DNA of 64,000 nucleotides from Tabrizicola flagellatus (GTDB lineage: Bacteria > Pseudomonadota > Alphaproteobacteria > Rhodobacterales > Rhodobacteraceae): NCBI RefSeq assembly GCF_008271465.1, contig NZ_VMDU01000002.1:372001-436000 (forward strand), in the 5' to 3' direction. The first letter of the stretch is position 1, and each line of letters starts with the position of its first letter. Below the pieces are notes generated by a model. That model was given only the letters and a program-made list of their open reading frames with translations, searched no databases and was not told where the DNA came from. Shown here piece after piece: positions 8,702 through 18,385 of this stretch. Both the position numbers and the translations under genes were made by a program.

Positions 8702-9466
8702 ATGGTCAGGTCCTTCAACGAGCCCCTTCTGCCGTTGGTCGCGCCTGCGGGGGATGCCGATGAGGCGGAACCGCAGGCGCTGACCGGGCGGCTGCCCTCT
8801 TACATTGCCGACCACCGGCAGCGGTTGCGGGATCGGTTCATGCAGGCGGGCGGCGCGGCGCTGCCGGACTACGAACTGCTGGAGCTCGTCCTTTTCCGCG
8901 CCATCCCGCGGCAGGACGTGAAACCCCTGGCCCGGCTTCTGCTCGACACATTCGGCGATTTCAATCGGGTCGTCAGCGCATCTCCGGCGCGTCTCCAGAT
9001 GGTCAAGGGCGCCGGCCCCGCCGTAGTGCTCGAGCTCAAGCTGATCGAGGCCGCCGCCCAGCGCATGATGCGGGCGCGGGTGATCCAGAAGCCGCTTCTG
9101 TCCAGCTGGGATGCGCTTCTGGACTACTGCCACACCACCATGTCGCACCGGGAAACAGAACAGTTCCGCGTCCTGTACCTCGACCGCAAGAACGTGCTGA
9201 TTGCCGACGAGGAGCAGGCGAAGGGCACGGTCGACCACGTCCCCGTCTACCCGCGCGAAATCGTCAAGCGGGCGCTGGAACTGAACGCCTCGGCCCTGAT
9301 CCTGGTCCACAACCACCCGTCAGGCGACCCGACGCCCTCGGATGCCGACCTCACGATGACCCACCAGGTCAAGGACGCCTGCGATGCCCTCGGTCTTGTG
9401 CTGCACGATCACCTGATCATCGGCAAGAGCCGCGAACTGAGCTTCCGCTCGCAGGGCTACCTTTAG
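8702..9466 (+). CDS. radC: RadC-family JAB/MPN-domain protein
   Basis: A 254-residue RadC-like protein. An N-terminal helix-hairpin-helix region (residues ~25-125, with DYELLELVLF and MVKGAGPAVVLELKLIEAA) precedes a JAB1/MPN metalloenzyme fold. The JAMM zinc site is intact: HNHPSGDPTPSDAD, with His203, His205 and Asp216. The biochemical role of RadC is not settled; the old DNA-repair link in E. coli was withdrawn, so the symbol names the family only. It stands between dnaJ and the polyol gene cluster, with 133 bp and a structured repeat upstream. Confidence 0.92.
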   Translation: MVRSFNEPLLPLVAPAGDADEAEPQALTGRLPSYIADHRQRLRDRFMQAGGAALPDYELLELVLFRAIPRQDVKPLARLLLDTFGDFNRVVSASPARLQMVKGAGPAVVLELKLIEAAAQRMMRARVIQKPLLSSWDALLDYCHTTMSHRETEQFRVLYLDRKNVLIADEEQAKGTVDHVPVYPREIVKRALELNASALILVHNHPSGDPTPSDADLTMTHQVKDACDALGLVLHDHLIIGKSRELSFRSQGYL

Positions 9467-9493
9467 CTTGTGCCTTGCGCTAGGCATGAGCAC

Positions 9494-10171
9494 ATGACCG
9501 AGTTCGACCTTGTCATCTTCGACTGCGACGGCGTGCTGATCGACAGCGAGATCATCAGCGCACGGATGCTTGTGGCCGAGTTGTCGCGGCTGGGCCTGAC
9601 CATAGACCTGCCTTACGTCGAGCGCCATTTCCTCGGCCGCAGCTACCCCGTGGTGATGGAGACGATCCGCCGCGAGTTCGGTCTGGACCTTCCGCCCGAC
9701 TTCGAGGCGCAGTACCGGGAAGCGCTTCTGGCTGCCTTCCAGACCGAATTGAAGGTTGTTCCGCATGTCCACGACGTGCTGTCGGCCATCGGCGTGCCAT
9801 TCTGCGTCGCCACCTCGTCATCGCCCCGGAGGGTGGAAATGTCGCTGAAGCTGGCGGGCCTGAGCACACTGGTGGGCGACCGGGTGTTCACCTCTTCCCT
9901 GGTTCCCCGGGGCAAGCCCGCGCCGGACCTTTTCCTGCATGCGGCGGAAAGGATGGGGGCCGAACCGGCCCGTACGCTGGTGATCGAGGACAGCCTTACC
10001 GGCATCCGCGCGGGCCTCGCGGCTGGAATGACCGTCTGGCGTTTCGTCGGCGGCAGTCACCTTGGCCCCGAGGCGCCGGAAGAGCCGGAGGATGCCCGGC
10101 CCCACCGCAGGTTTGCCAGCTTCGCCGGGTTCTTCCAGATTGCGCCCGGTTTGCTCAGGAGGGCCGCATGA
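9494..10171 (+). CDS. HAD-superfamily sugar-phosphate phosphatase / beta-phosphoglucomutase-like
   Basis: A 225-residue HAD hydrolase. Motif I is FDCDGVLIDSE with nucleophile Asp10 and general acid Asp12. Motif II is VATSSSPRR. The motif III lysine is in GKPAPDLF, and the motif IV acid pair is in VIEDSLTGIRAG. The helical cap inserted after motif I places it with the phosphoglucomutase/sugar-phosphatase subfamily. The ATG at 9494 gives the family N-terminus. Its stop overlaps the start of the SorC regulator by 4 bp, so it belongs to the polyol locus. It may dephosphorylate a sugar or polyol phosphate produced by side reactions. The exact substrate is unknown. Confidence 0.88.
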   Translation: MTEFDLVIFDCDGVLIDSEIISARMLVAELSRLGLTIDLPYVERHFLGRSYPVVMETIRREFGLDLPPDFEAQYREALLAAFQTELKVVPHVHDVLSAIGVPFCVATSSSPRRVEMSLKLAGLSTLVGDRVFTSSLVPRGKPAPDLFLHAAERMGAEPARTLVIEDSLTGIRAGLAAGMTVWRFVGGSHLGPEAPEEPEDARPHRRFASFAGFFQIAPGLLRRAA

Positions 10172-11115
10172 GCAGCGAACCCTCCCTTCAGGACGAAGCG
10201 GCCCGCGCCGGCTGGCTTTACTACGTTGCAGGGATGACCCAGGACCAGATCGCCTTCGAGCTGGGAATCAGCCGGCAGCGGGCGCAGCGTCTGGTCAGCC
10301 GGGCGATGGCAGAGGGGCTGATCCATGTGCGCCTGAATCACCGCATCGGTGCCTGTCTAGATCTCGAGGCCGCCCTGCGCGACCGCTTCGGGCTGGACCG
10401 GGTGCGCGTCGCCCCTGGCCTCGGCAATGGCGCCGACCCCGTGCGTGCGCTTGCCCCGGCGGCTGCGGCTGAATTGGAGCGGTTCCTGCGGATGCCGCAG
10501 CCGCTGGTGATCGCACTGGGGACGGGCCGGGCCATGCGGGGCATGGTGGACGCGATGGTCGAGATGGAGGCACCGCAGCATCGTCTGGTTTCACTGATCG
10601 GCAACATCGCGCCCGACGGCTCGGCCAGCTTCTTCGACGTGGTGATGCGGATCGCCGACAAGGTCCGGGCGCCGCATTACCCTATGCCTGTGCCGGTGAT
10701 CAGCCCGACACCCGAAGAGAACGCAGCCTTCCACCAGCTTGGTCCGGTGCGGAAGGTGGTCGAACTGGCGCAGAAGGCCGACGTCATCTTCGTCGGCGTC
10801 GGCCAGATGTCGAATGACGCGCCGCTGCTGGCCGATGGCTTCGTGAGCCGAGACGAACTGTACGAGATGCAGGCTGCGGGTGCGGCGGGCGAGGTCGCGG
10901 GTTGGGTCTTCGATTCGGAGGGGCGCTACCTAGACCTTGGCACTAACCGCAGGACAGGCGGCGTGCGCGTGGCGCCGGGCCTGTCGCGCCCATCAATCGG
11001 AATTGCTGCTGGTGCATCAAAAGTGCCGGCAATCCATGGTGCATTGAAATCACGCATTATCAATGGCCTGGTAACTGACGAGCCAACGGCTCGGGCGCTT
11101 CTGGCGCGCGCCTGA
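10168..11115 (+). CDS. smoC: SorC-family sugar-responsive regulator of the polyol operon
   Basis: A 315-residue protein. An N-terminal helix-turn-helix (around residues 22-46, MTQDQIAFELGISRQRAQRL) is fused to the SorC/DeoR-type sugar-binding domain (ALGTGRAMRGMVDAM, FVGVGQMSNDAPLL, GVAAG-like end region). SorC proteins bind a sugar phosphate or polyol and switch sugar operons. Here it sits directly upstream of a sorbitol/mannitol transport and oxidation operon and overlaps the HAD gene by 4 bp. Inverted repeats lie just downstream of it, before smoE. The name follows the R. sphaeroides-type locus from memory and is provisional. Confidence 0.82.
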   Translation: MSSEPSLQDEAARAGWLYYVAGMTQDQIAFELGISRQRAQRLVSRAMAEGLIHVRLNHRIGACLDLEAALRDRFGLDRVRVAPGLGNGADPVRALAPAAAAELERFLRMPQPLVIALGTGRAMRGMVDAMVEMEAPQHRLVSLIGNIAPDGSASFFDVVMRIADKVRAPHYPMPVPVISPTPEENAAFHQLGPVRKVVELAQKADVIFVGVGQMSNDAPLLADGFVSRDELYEMQAAGAAGEVAGWVFDSEGRYLDLGTNRRTGGVRVAPGLSRPSIGIAAGASKVPAIHGALKSRIINGLVTDEPTARALLARA

Positions 11116-11143
11116 TCTTCGCAGATGCAGCGGAAGTAGGGGC

Positions 11144-11197
11144 TTGACGACTCTGGGTCACATGTGAGCATTTACCCAATAAGCGATGATTTGCTCA
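11144..11197 (+). promoter_or_regulatory. Candidate smoE promoter/operator region
   Basis: TTGACG (11144-11149) is a good -35 box, but no convincing -10 follows at 16-18 bases, as often seen at activator-dependent promoters. The half-sites TGAGCA (11165-11170) and TGCTCA (11192-11197) form an inverted repeat 21 bases apart. A second imperfect one, AGCGATGA...TCATTCGCT, overlaps the right half. SorC-type regulators often bind such spaced repeats, so this is the likely site for the neighbouring regulator. Binding is inferred. Confidence 0.45.
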
Positions 11198-11220
11198 TTC
11201 GCTGATCCAGGGAGGATATC

Positions 11221-12531
11221 ATGACCAAGACCCTTCGCGCCCTCATGGGGGCAACGGCCCTTGCCACGCTTGCAGCTGTGGCCAGTGCCGAGACCACCAT
11301 TACCGTTGCCACCGTGAACAATGGCGACATGGTCCGCATGCAGGGCCTGATGGACGACTTCTATGCCAAGCACCCCGACATCAAGGTCGAATGGGTGACG
11401 CTGGAAGAGAACGTCCTGCGCCAGAACGTCACGACCGACATCGCCACCGGTGGCGGCCAGTATGACGTCATCACCATCGGCACCTACGAGGTTCCGATCT
11501 GGGGCAAGCAGGGGTGGCTCGAAAGCCTGAACGACCTGCCCGCAGATTATGACGTGGACGACCTGCTGCCCGCGATCCGCGGCGGCCTGACCGTTGACGG
11601 CACCCTCTATGCCTCGCCCTTCTATGGCGAAAGCTCGATGGTGATGTATCGCAAGGACCTGATGGAAGCCGCCGGGTTGACCATGCCCGAGGCGCCGACC
11701 TGGGCCGACATCGAGGCCGCGGCCAAGGCGATGACCAACCGCGACGCCGACATCAACGGCATCTGCCTGCGCGGCAAGGCCGGCTGGGGCGAGAACATGG
11801 CCTTCCTGACCGCCATGTCGAACTCGTTCGGCGCGCGCTGGTTCGACGAGAACTGGGTGCCGCAGTTCGACCAGCCGGAGTGGAAGGCGACGCTCGACTT
11901 CTACCTGAACCTGATGAACAACTACGGGCCCGCTGGCGCCTCGAACAACGGGTTCAACGAGAACCTGACCCTGTTCAACCAGGGCAAGTGCGGCATGTGG
12001 ATCGATGCCACCGTCGCGGCTTCGTTCGTGACCGGCAAGGATTCGACCGTGGCCGACAAGGTCGGCTTTGCGCTGGCGCCGGACAACGGGCTTGGCAAGC
12101 GCGGCAACTGGCTCTGGGCCTGGAGCCTTGCGATCCCGGCGTCGTCGGATGCCAAGGACGCGGCCAAGACCTTCATCAACTGGGCGACCAACAAGGACTA
12201 TCTGGCGCTGGTCGCGTCGAAGGAAGGCTGGGCGAACGTTCCCCCTGGCACGCGGACCTCGCTGTACGAGAACCCGGAATACGCCAAGGTGCCCTTCGCC
12301 AAGATGACGATCGACAGCATCAATTCGGCCGATCCGAACAGCCCGACGGTCAAGCCGGTGCCCTATGTCGGCGTCCAGTTCGTCGCCATCCCGGAGTTCC
12401 AGGGCCTGGGCACCACGGTGGGCGAGATCTTCTCGGCCGCGCTGGCCGGGTCCAAGACGGCTGACGAGGCGCTGGCCGAGGCACAGGCCGCCGTCACCGA
12501 AGAGATGAAGGCCGCAGGCTACATCCAGTAA
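11221..12531 (+). CDS. smoE: Periplasmic sorbitol/mannitol-binding protein of a polyol ABC importer
   Basis: A 436-residue family-1 solute-binding protein with a clear Sec signal peptide (residues 1-23, ending AAVASA). The mature protein has typical cluster features (GGGQYDVITIGTYEVPIWGKQ, LYASPFYGESSMVMYRKDLM, WEDxx-like WNVP regions). Length and neighbours match SmoE of the Rhodobacter sphaeroides polyol operon, which captures sorbitol, mannitol and related alditols. The ATG follows GGGAGGATATC. Permeases, ATPase and dehydrogenases for the same substrates follow in order. Two hairpins lie between it and the first permease gene. Confidence 0.92.
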   Translation: MTKTLRALMGATALATLAAVASAETTITVATVNNGDMVRMQGLMDDFYAKHPDIKVEWVTLEENVLRQNVTTDIATGGGQYDVITIGTYEVPIWGKQGWLESLNDLPADYDVDDLLPAIRGGLTVDGTLYASPFYGESSMVMYRKDLMEAAGLTMPEAPTWADIEAAAKAMTNRDADINGICLRGKAGWGENMAFLTAMSNSFGARWFDENWVPQFDQPEWKATLDFYLNLMNNYGPAGASNNGFNENLTLFNQGKCGMWIDATVAASFVTGKDSTVADKVGFALAPDNGLGKRGNWLWAWSLAIPASSDAKDAAKTFINWATNKDYLALVASKEGWANVPPGTRTSLYENPEYAKVPFAKMTIDSINSADPNSPTVKPVPYVGVQFVAIPEFQGLGTTVGEIFSAALAGSKTADEALAEAQAAVTEEMKAAGYIQ

Positions 12532-12538
12532 CACCGAC

Positions 12539-12605
12539 CCCGGGGAATGCCTCCCATTTCCCCCGGGATCACCTTCGGCTTGCGGGCCGCGATGTCCGCA
12601 AGCCG
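12539..12605 (+). other. Tandem hairpins between smoE and smoF
   Basis: First hairpin: CCCGGGGAA (12539-12547) against TTTCCCCCGGG (12557-12567). Second: CGGCTTGCGG (12576-12585) and CCGCAAGCCG (12596-12605), a perfect 10-bp stem with a 10-base loop. Neither has a T-run. They lie just after the binding-protein stop, as in the ytfQ-ytfR gap, and probably stabilise smoE mRNA or attenuate transcription of the permease genes. The remaining bases up to smoF at 12692 hold nothing else I can support. Confidence 0.65.
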
Positions 12606-12691
12606 ACCTTCCCCTCGATAGGCGCACGAGCCGGTTGCGTGGCCCCCGTGGTGGCCGCACCCTTTCGTCATCTGCTTCGGGAGAGAGCCCC

Positions 12692-13564
12692 ATGTCCACC
12701 CACTCCAGCCGCCTCGCCGCCCGGATGATGGTTGCGCCATCGGTCGTCCTGCTGCTGATCTGGATGATCGTGCCGCTGGCGATGACGCTCTACTATTCGT
12801 TCCGGCTCTACCGGCTTCTGTCGCCGGACCGGACCGGATGGGTCGGGTTCAACAACTATCTCTGGTTCTTCAACTCGCCCGACTTCTGGCTGGCGCTGTT
12901 CAACACCCTGGCGCTGGTGGGCGGGGTCCTCGTCATCACCGTGGTCCTCGGCATCCTGATCGCGCTTCTGATCGACCAGCCCGTGAAGGGGCAGGGCTTC
13001 CTGCGGATCCTGGTCATCGCGCCCTTCTTCGTCATGCCCCCGGTCGCCGCCTCGATCTGGGAAAACCTGTTCATGCACCCGCAGAACGGGCTGTTCTCGG
13101 CCATCGCCCGGGGGTTCGGCGCGCAGCCGATCCTGTTCCTGGAGCAGTATCCGATGCTGTCGGTCATCGGCATCGTCAGCTGGGAATGGCTGCCCTTCGC
13201 CACGCTGATCCTCCTGACCGCGCTGCAATCGCTGTCGTCGGAACAGCTCGAGGCCGCCGAGATGGACGGGGCCTCGGCCTTCGCGCGCTTCCGCTACATC
13301 ATCCTGCCGCACATGACGCGGGCGATCACCGTGGTCATCCTGATCCAGACCATCTTCCTGCTGGGCATCTTCGGCGAGATCTTCACCACGACGCAGGGCG
13401 GTCCCGGATCGGCGTCCACGACGCTCCCCTACATGATCTTCAAGCAGGCCATTGCGGCCAAGGACATCGGGCGGGCGGCGGCGGGCGGAATCATCGCGGT
13501 GATCCTGGCGAACATCGTGGCCTATTTCCTGATGCGCGGCCTTGGCCGGAACCTGGAGAACTGA
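12692..13564 (+). CDS. smoF: Polyol ABC importer permease 1 (SmoF)
   Basis: A 290-residue MalF-type permease with six hydrophobic segments and the EAA loop (EAAEMDGASAFARFRYIILPHM), which docks onto the ATPase. The ATG at 12692 is preceded by GGGAGAGAG. An in-frame upstream codon would add a charged stretch before the first membrane helix and is rejected. It pairs with SmoG in the membrane to import sorbitol/mannitol delivered by SmoE. The next gene starts 1 bp after its stop. Confidence 0.92.
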   Translation: MSTHSSRLAARMMVAPSVVLLLIWMIVPLAMTLYYSFRLYRLLSPDRTGWVGFNNYLWFFNSPDFWLALFNTLALVGGVLVITVVLGILIALLIDQPVKGQGFLRILVIAPFFVMPPVAASIWENLFMHPQNGLFSAIARGFGAQPILFLEQYPMLSVIGIVSWEWLPFATLILLTALQSLSSEQLEAAEMDGASAFARFRYIILPHMTRAITVVILIQTIFLLGIFGEIFTTTQGGPGSASTTLPYMIFKQAIAAKDIGRAAAGGIIAVILANIVAYFLMRGLGRNLEN

Positions 13565-13565
13565 C

Positions 13566-14396
13566 ATGGCCCGCGCGCTTTCCCACCGCCGCATGTGGAT
13601 CACCACCGCCGCTGCCTGGGCCGTCGCCCTGCTGATCTTCTTCCCGGTCCTGTGGATGATCCTGACCAGCTTCAAGACCGAGCCCTCGGCCGTCGCCATG
13701 CCGCCGCAGTTCCTGTCGGCCGACTGGACGCTGGAGAACTATGCCGAGGTCTGGGCCCGGTCGGATTACCCCCGTTTCTTCTGGAACTCGGTCGTCATCG
13801 CGGTCGGCTCGACGCTGCTTGGCCTGGTGATCGCCATTCCGGCTGCCTGGGCGATGGCCTTCGTGCCGGGCAGGAAGACCAAGGACCTTCTGATGTGGAT
13901 GCTCTCCACCAAGATGATGCCCGCCGTCGCGGTGATGATCCCGCTGTACCTGATCTTCCAGCGGCTGGGGCTGATGGACACCAGGATCGGCCTCGTCCTT
14001 GTCCTGATGCTGATGAACCTGCCGATCATCGTCTGGATGCTCTACACCTACTTCAAGGAAATCCCCGGCGAGATCCTGGAAGCCGCCCGCATGGACGGGG
14101 CCAATCTCTGGAACGAGATCGCCCATGTCCTGACGCCCATGGCGCTGCCAGGGATCGCCTCGACGATGCTTCTCAACATCATCCTCGCCTGGAACGAGGC
14201 GTTCTGGACCATCGTCCTGACCACCACCAGGGCGGCGCCGCTCTCGGCCTTCATCGCCAGTTTCTCGGCGCCGCAGGGCCTGTTCTACGCGAAACTCTCG
14301 GCAGCCAGCGCGATGGCGATCCTGCCGATCCTGATCCTTGGCTGGTTCAGCCAGAAGCAACTCGTGCGCGGCCTGACCTTTGGCGCGGTGAAGTGA
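13566..14396 (+). CDS. smoG: Polyol ABC importer permease 2 (SmoG)
   Basis: A 276-residue MalG-type permease: a short positive N-terminus, six hydrophobic segments and the EAA loop [20 protein letters not shown]. It is the second channel subunit of the polyol importer. The ATG at 13566 comes right after the smoF stop, so translation is coupled. smoK follows after 7 bp. Confidence 0.92.
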   Translation: MARALSHRRMWITTAAAWAVALLIFFPVLWMILTSFKTEPSAVAMPPQFLSADWTLENYAEVWARSDYPRFFWNSVVIAVGSTLLGLVIAIPAAWAMAFVPGRKTKDLLMWMLSTKMMPAVAVMIPLYLIFQRLGLMDTRIGLVLVLMLMNLPIIVWMLYTYFKEIPGEILEAARMDGANLWNEIAHVLTPMALPGIASTMLLNIILAWNEAFWTIVLTTTRAAPLSAFIASFSAPQGLFYAKLSAASAMAILPILILGWFSQKQLVRGLTFGAVK

Positions 14397-14403
14397 GGAC
14401 AAC

Positions 14404-15389
<986 letters not shown>

Positions 15390-15393
<4 letters not shown>

Positions 15394-16160
15394 GACTTGC
15401 CGGAAAATCCGCTCTGATCACCGGCGCCGCGCGCGGCATCGGGCTGGCCTTCGCCCGGGCCTACATCGCCGAAGGGGCCGAGGTCGCCATCGCCGACATC
15501 AACCTCGACGCCGCCCGCGCGGCGGCAGAAGCTCTGGGTCCGAAGGCCCATGCCATCGCGCTGGACGTGACCCGGCAGGACTCGATCGATGCCGGTTTCG
15601 CCGATGCCATCGAGCGGATGGGCAAGCTCGACATCCTGATCAACAATGCCGCGCTGTTCTCTGCGGCTCCCATCGTCGAGATCACGCGGGACGACTATGA
15701 GCGGCTGTTTGCGGTGAACGTGGCCGGCACGCTGTTCTGCCTGCAGGCCGCCGCGCGCCACATGATCGACCGGGGGCAGGGCGGGACGATCATCAACATG
15801 GCCTCGCAGGCCGGGCGGCGCGGCGAAAGCCTGGTGGCCGTCTATTGCGCCACCAAGGCCGCGGTCATCAGCCTGACGCAATCCGCCGGGCTGAACCTGA
15901 TCCGCCACGGCATCAACGTGAACGCCATCGCGCCCGGCGTGGTGGACGGCGAACACTGGGACGGGGTGGATGCCTTCTTCGCGAAATACGAAGGCAAGCC
16001 CCTTGGTCAGAAGAAGCGCGAGGTCGGCGCCGCAGTGCCCTTCGGCCGCATGGGCAAGGCCGAGGACCTGACCGGCATGGCGATCTTCCTCGCCACCGAT
16101 GAGGCCAGATACATCGTCGCCCAGTGTTTCGGCGTGGACGGCGGCAACTGGATGGCGTGA
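15390..16160 (+). CDS. smoS: Sorbitol (glucitol) dehydrogenase, short-chain type
   Basis: A 256-residue short-chain dehydrogenase, the same length as the structurally known R. sphaeroides sorbitol dehydrogenase (PolS/SmoS). The NAD-binding motif is TGAARGIG (residues 11-18). Asp36 follows the second strand, as expected for NAD preference. The catalytic residues are Ser139, Tyr152 and Lys156 (VYCATK). The segments [20 protein letters not shown] and [20 protein letters not shown] agree with PolS from memory. It oxidises sorbitol to fructose, and related alditols such as galactitol and L-iditol. The ATG overlaps the smoK stop. Confidence 0.95.
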
Positions 16161-16163
16161 CCC

Positions 16164-16946
16164 ATGGACCTTGGACTTGACGGAAAACTGGCGGTGATCT
16201 CGGGCGGGTCGGTCGGCATCGGCCTTGCGGCCGCCCGGACGCTGGCGCGCGAGGGCGCGCGCGTGCTGATCGCCGCCCGCGACGGCGCCCGCGCGGCAGA
16301 CGAGGCCGCCCGCATCCGCGCCGATTTCGGCCGCGACGCGCAGGCCGTCGCCGCCGATGTCACCACCGCCGAAGGCTGCGCCGCCGTGGTCGCCGCAGCC
16401 GCCGGGATGGGCGGGGCGGAGCTTCTGTTCAACAACGCCGGCACCGGCTCGAACGAGACGATCCTGGACGCGCCGGACGAGAAGTGGCTGCACTACTGGA
16501 ACCTGCATGTCATGGCCGCCGTGCGCCTTGCCCGGGGCCTCGTGCCGCAGATGCAGGCGCATGGCGGCGGCGCGATCCTGAACAACGCCTCGATCTGCGC
16601 CGTCCAGCCGCTCTGGTACGAGCCGATCTACAACACCACCAAGGCGGCTCTGATGATGCTGTCGAAGACCATGTCGACCGAGTTCATCCCGCTCGGCATC
16701 CGGGTCAACACGCTGAATCCGGGGCTGATCCTGACGCCCGACTGGATCAAGACCGCCAAGGCCCTGGCAAGGGACGGCGACTGGCAGGGCTATCTGCAAT
16801 CGGTCGCCGACGAACACGCCCCGATCCGCCGCTTCGGCACGCCCGAGGAACTGGCCGATATCATTGCCTTCCTGCTGTCGCCGCGCGCCAGCTACTGCAC
16901 CGGCTCTACCTACCATGTCGATGGCGGCATGCTGAAAACCGTCTGA
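16164..16946 (+). CDS. Second short-chain dehydrogenase inside the polyol operon
   Basis: A 260-residue SDR enzyme starting 3 bp after smoS. The cofactor motif is SGGSVGIG (residues 13-20). The catalytic set is intact: Ser143, Tyr156 and Lys160 (YNTTK). The residues after the second strand (AARDGAR) include an arginine and lack the Asp typical of NAD enzymes, so NADP use is possible. It is only distantly similar to SmoS, so it is not a recent duplicate. As far as I recall, the classical Rhodobacter polyol operon has no such gene between smoS and mtlK. It may widen the range of alditols or sugar acids oxidised. The substrate is unknown. Confidence 0.88.
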   Translation: MDLGLDGKLAVISGGSVGIGLAAARTLAREGARVLIAARDGARAADEAARIRADFGRDAQAVAADVTTAEGCAAVVAAAAGMGGAELLFNNAGTGSNETILDAPDEKWLHYWNLHVMAAVRLARGLVPQMQAHGGGAILNNASICAVQPLWYEPIYNTTKAALMMLSKTMSTEFIPLGIRVNTLNPGLILTPDWIKTAKALARDGDWQGYLQSVADEHAPIRRFGTPEELADIIAFLLSPRASYCTGSTYHVDGGMLKTV

Positions 16947-16954
16947 GGCCCCGA

Positions 16955-18385
16955 ATGTCCCCCACCGTCACGCTTCCCGCCTACGACCGCTCGCGCCTGA
17001 CGCCCGGCATCGTCCATATCGGGCTGGGCAATTTCCACCGCGCCCACATGGCCGTCTATCTGGATGACCTGTTCAACCTCGGGCTTGACCACGACTGGGC
17101 GATCCTTGGCGCCGGGGTGCGCGAGGGCGATGCCCGGATGCGCGAGGCGCTGAAGGCGCAGGATTGCCTGTCCACGGTGATCGAGCTGGACCCGAAGGGC
17201 AAATCCGCCCGCCGGGTGGGGTCGATGATCGACTTCCTGCCGGTAGAGGCGGACAACGCGGCGCTGATCGCGGCCATGTCCCGGCCCGAGATCCGCATCG
17301 TCAGCCTGACGGTGACCGAGGGCGGCTATTTCATCAACCCGGCGACCGGGCAGTTCGACCCGACGCATCCCGAGATCGTCGCCGATGCCGCGGACCCGCA
17401 CCGGACCGCCTTCGGCGCGATCATCGCGGCGCTGAAGGCGCGTCGGGCCGCCGGCGTGGTGCCCTTCACCGTCATGTCCTGCGACAACCTGCCCGGCAAC
17501 GGCCATGTCACCCGCGCCGCCGTCACCGGTCTTGCCGCACTTCGCGACCCGGACCTGGCCGACTGGATCGCGGCCCATGTCGCCTTCCCGAACGGCATGG
17601 TGGACCGCATCACCCCGGCGACGGGCCCGCGCGAACGGGCGATGGCGGCGGCCTTCGGACTGGCCGACGATCCGGTGCCCGTGACCTGCGAGCCCTTCCG
17701 GCAATGGGTGCTGGAGGACAACTTCCCCGCCGGCCGTCCGGCCTGGGAAAAGGTCGGGGTCACGCTGACCCCGCATGTCCACAATTTCGAGCTGATGAAG
17801 ATCCGCATCCTGAACGGCGGCCATGCGACCATCGCCTATCCCGGCGGGCTGATGGACATCGAATATGTCCACGAGGCCATGGCCGACCCGCTGATCCGCG
17901 GCCTGCTCGACAAGGTCGAGATCCACGAGATCATCCCCTACATCCCGCCGGTCCCCGATACCAACCTCGGCGACTATTACCGGCTGATCGTGGACCGCTT
18001 CTCGAACCCCGAGGTGGCCGATACCGAACGCCGGCTCTGCCTGGACGGGTCGAACCGGCAACCCAAGTTCATCGTGCCCTCGATCCGCGACGCGCTCGCC
18101 GCCGGCGGCTCGGTCGAGGGGCTGGCGCTGGTCTCGGCCCTGTGGTGCCGGTACTGCTTTGGCGAGACGGACAGCGGCACGCCCATTCCACCGAACGACC
18201 CCGACTGGGATGCGCTGGTCGCCCGGTCGCGGGCGGCAAGGGCGCGCCCGGCGGCCTGGCTGGAGATGACCACGGTCTATGGCGATCTCGGGCAGAACCC
18301 GCGCTTTGCCACGGCCTTCGAGCGGCACCTGAACCGGCTCTGGGCCGTGGGCACCCGGCAGACGCTGACCGAGTTCCTCGCCTAG
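16955..18385 (+). CDS. mtlK: Mannitol 2-dehydrogenase
   Basis: A 476-residue polyol-specific long-chain dehydrogenase. The N-terminal Rossmann region begins IVHIGLGNFHRAHMAVYLDDL. The catalytic motif KIRILNGGH has the Lys, Asn and His at the spacing known from mannitol 2-dehydrogenases. The length matches R. sphaeroides MtlK (477). It oxidises D-mannitol to D-fructose with NAD, and D-arabinitol to D-xylulose. It ends the operon: its stop shares the bases CTAG with the stop of the convergent gene. The xylulokinase and fructokinase genes that I recall after mtlK in R. sphaeroides are not present here. Confidence 0.95.
   Translation: MSPTVTLPAYDRSRLTPGIVHIGLGNFHRAHMAVYLDDLFNLGLDHDWAILGAGVREGDARMREALKAQDCLSTVIELDPKGKSARRVGSMIDFLPVEADNAALIAAMSRPEIRIVSLTVTEGGYFINPATGQFDPTHPEIVADAADPHRTAFGAIIAALKARRAAGVVPFTVMSCDNLPGNGHVTRAAVTGLAALRDPDLADWIAAHVAFPNGMVDRITPATGPRERAMAAAFGLADDPVPVTCEPFRQWVLEDNFPAGRPAWEKVGVTLTPHVHNFELMKIRILNGGHATIAYPGGLMDIEYVHEAMADPLIRGLLDKVEIHEIIPYIPPVPDTNLGDYYRLIVDRFSNPEVADTERRLCLDGSNRQPKFIVPSIRDALAAGGSVEGLALVSALWCRYCFGETDSGTPIPPNDPDWDALVARSRAARARPAAWLEMTTVYGDLGQNPRFATAFERHLNRLWAVGTRQTLTEFLA

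Noticed and set aside
11184-11222. A 12-codon upstream ORF ending in the smoE start codon (ATGA)
   Set aside because: It starts with no ribosome-binding site and lies within the inverted-repeat operator region; a chance ORF is the simpler explanation.
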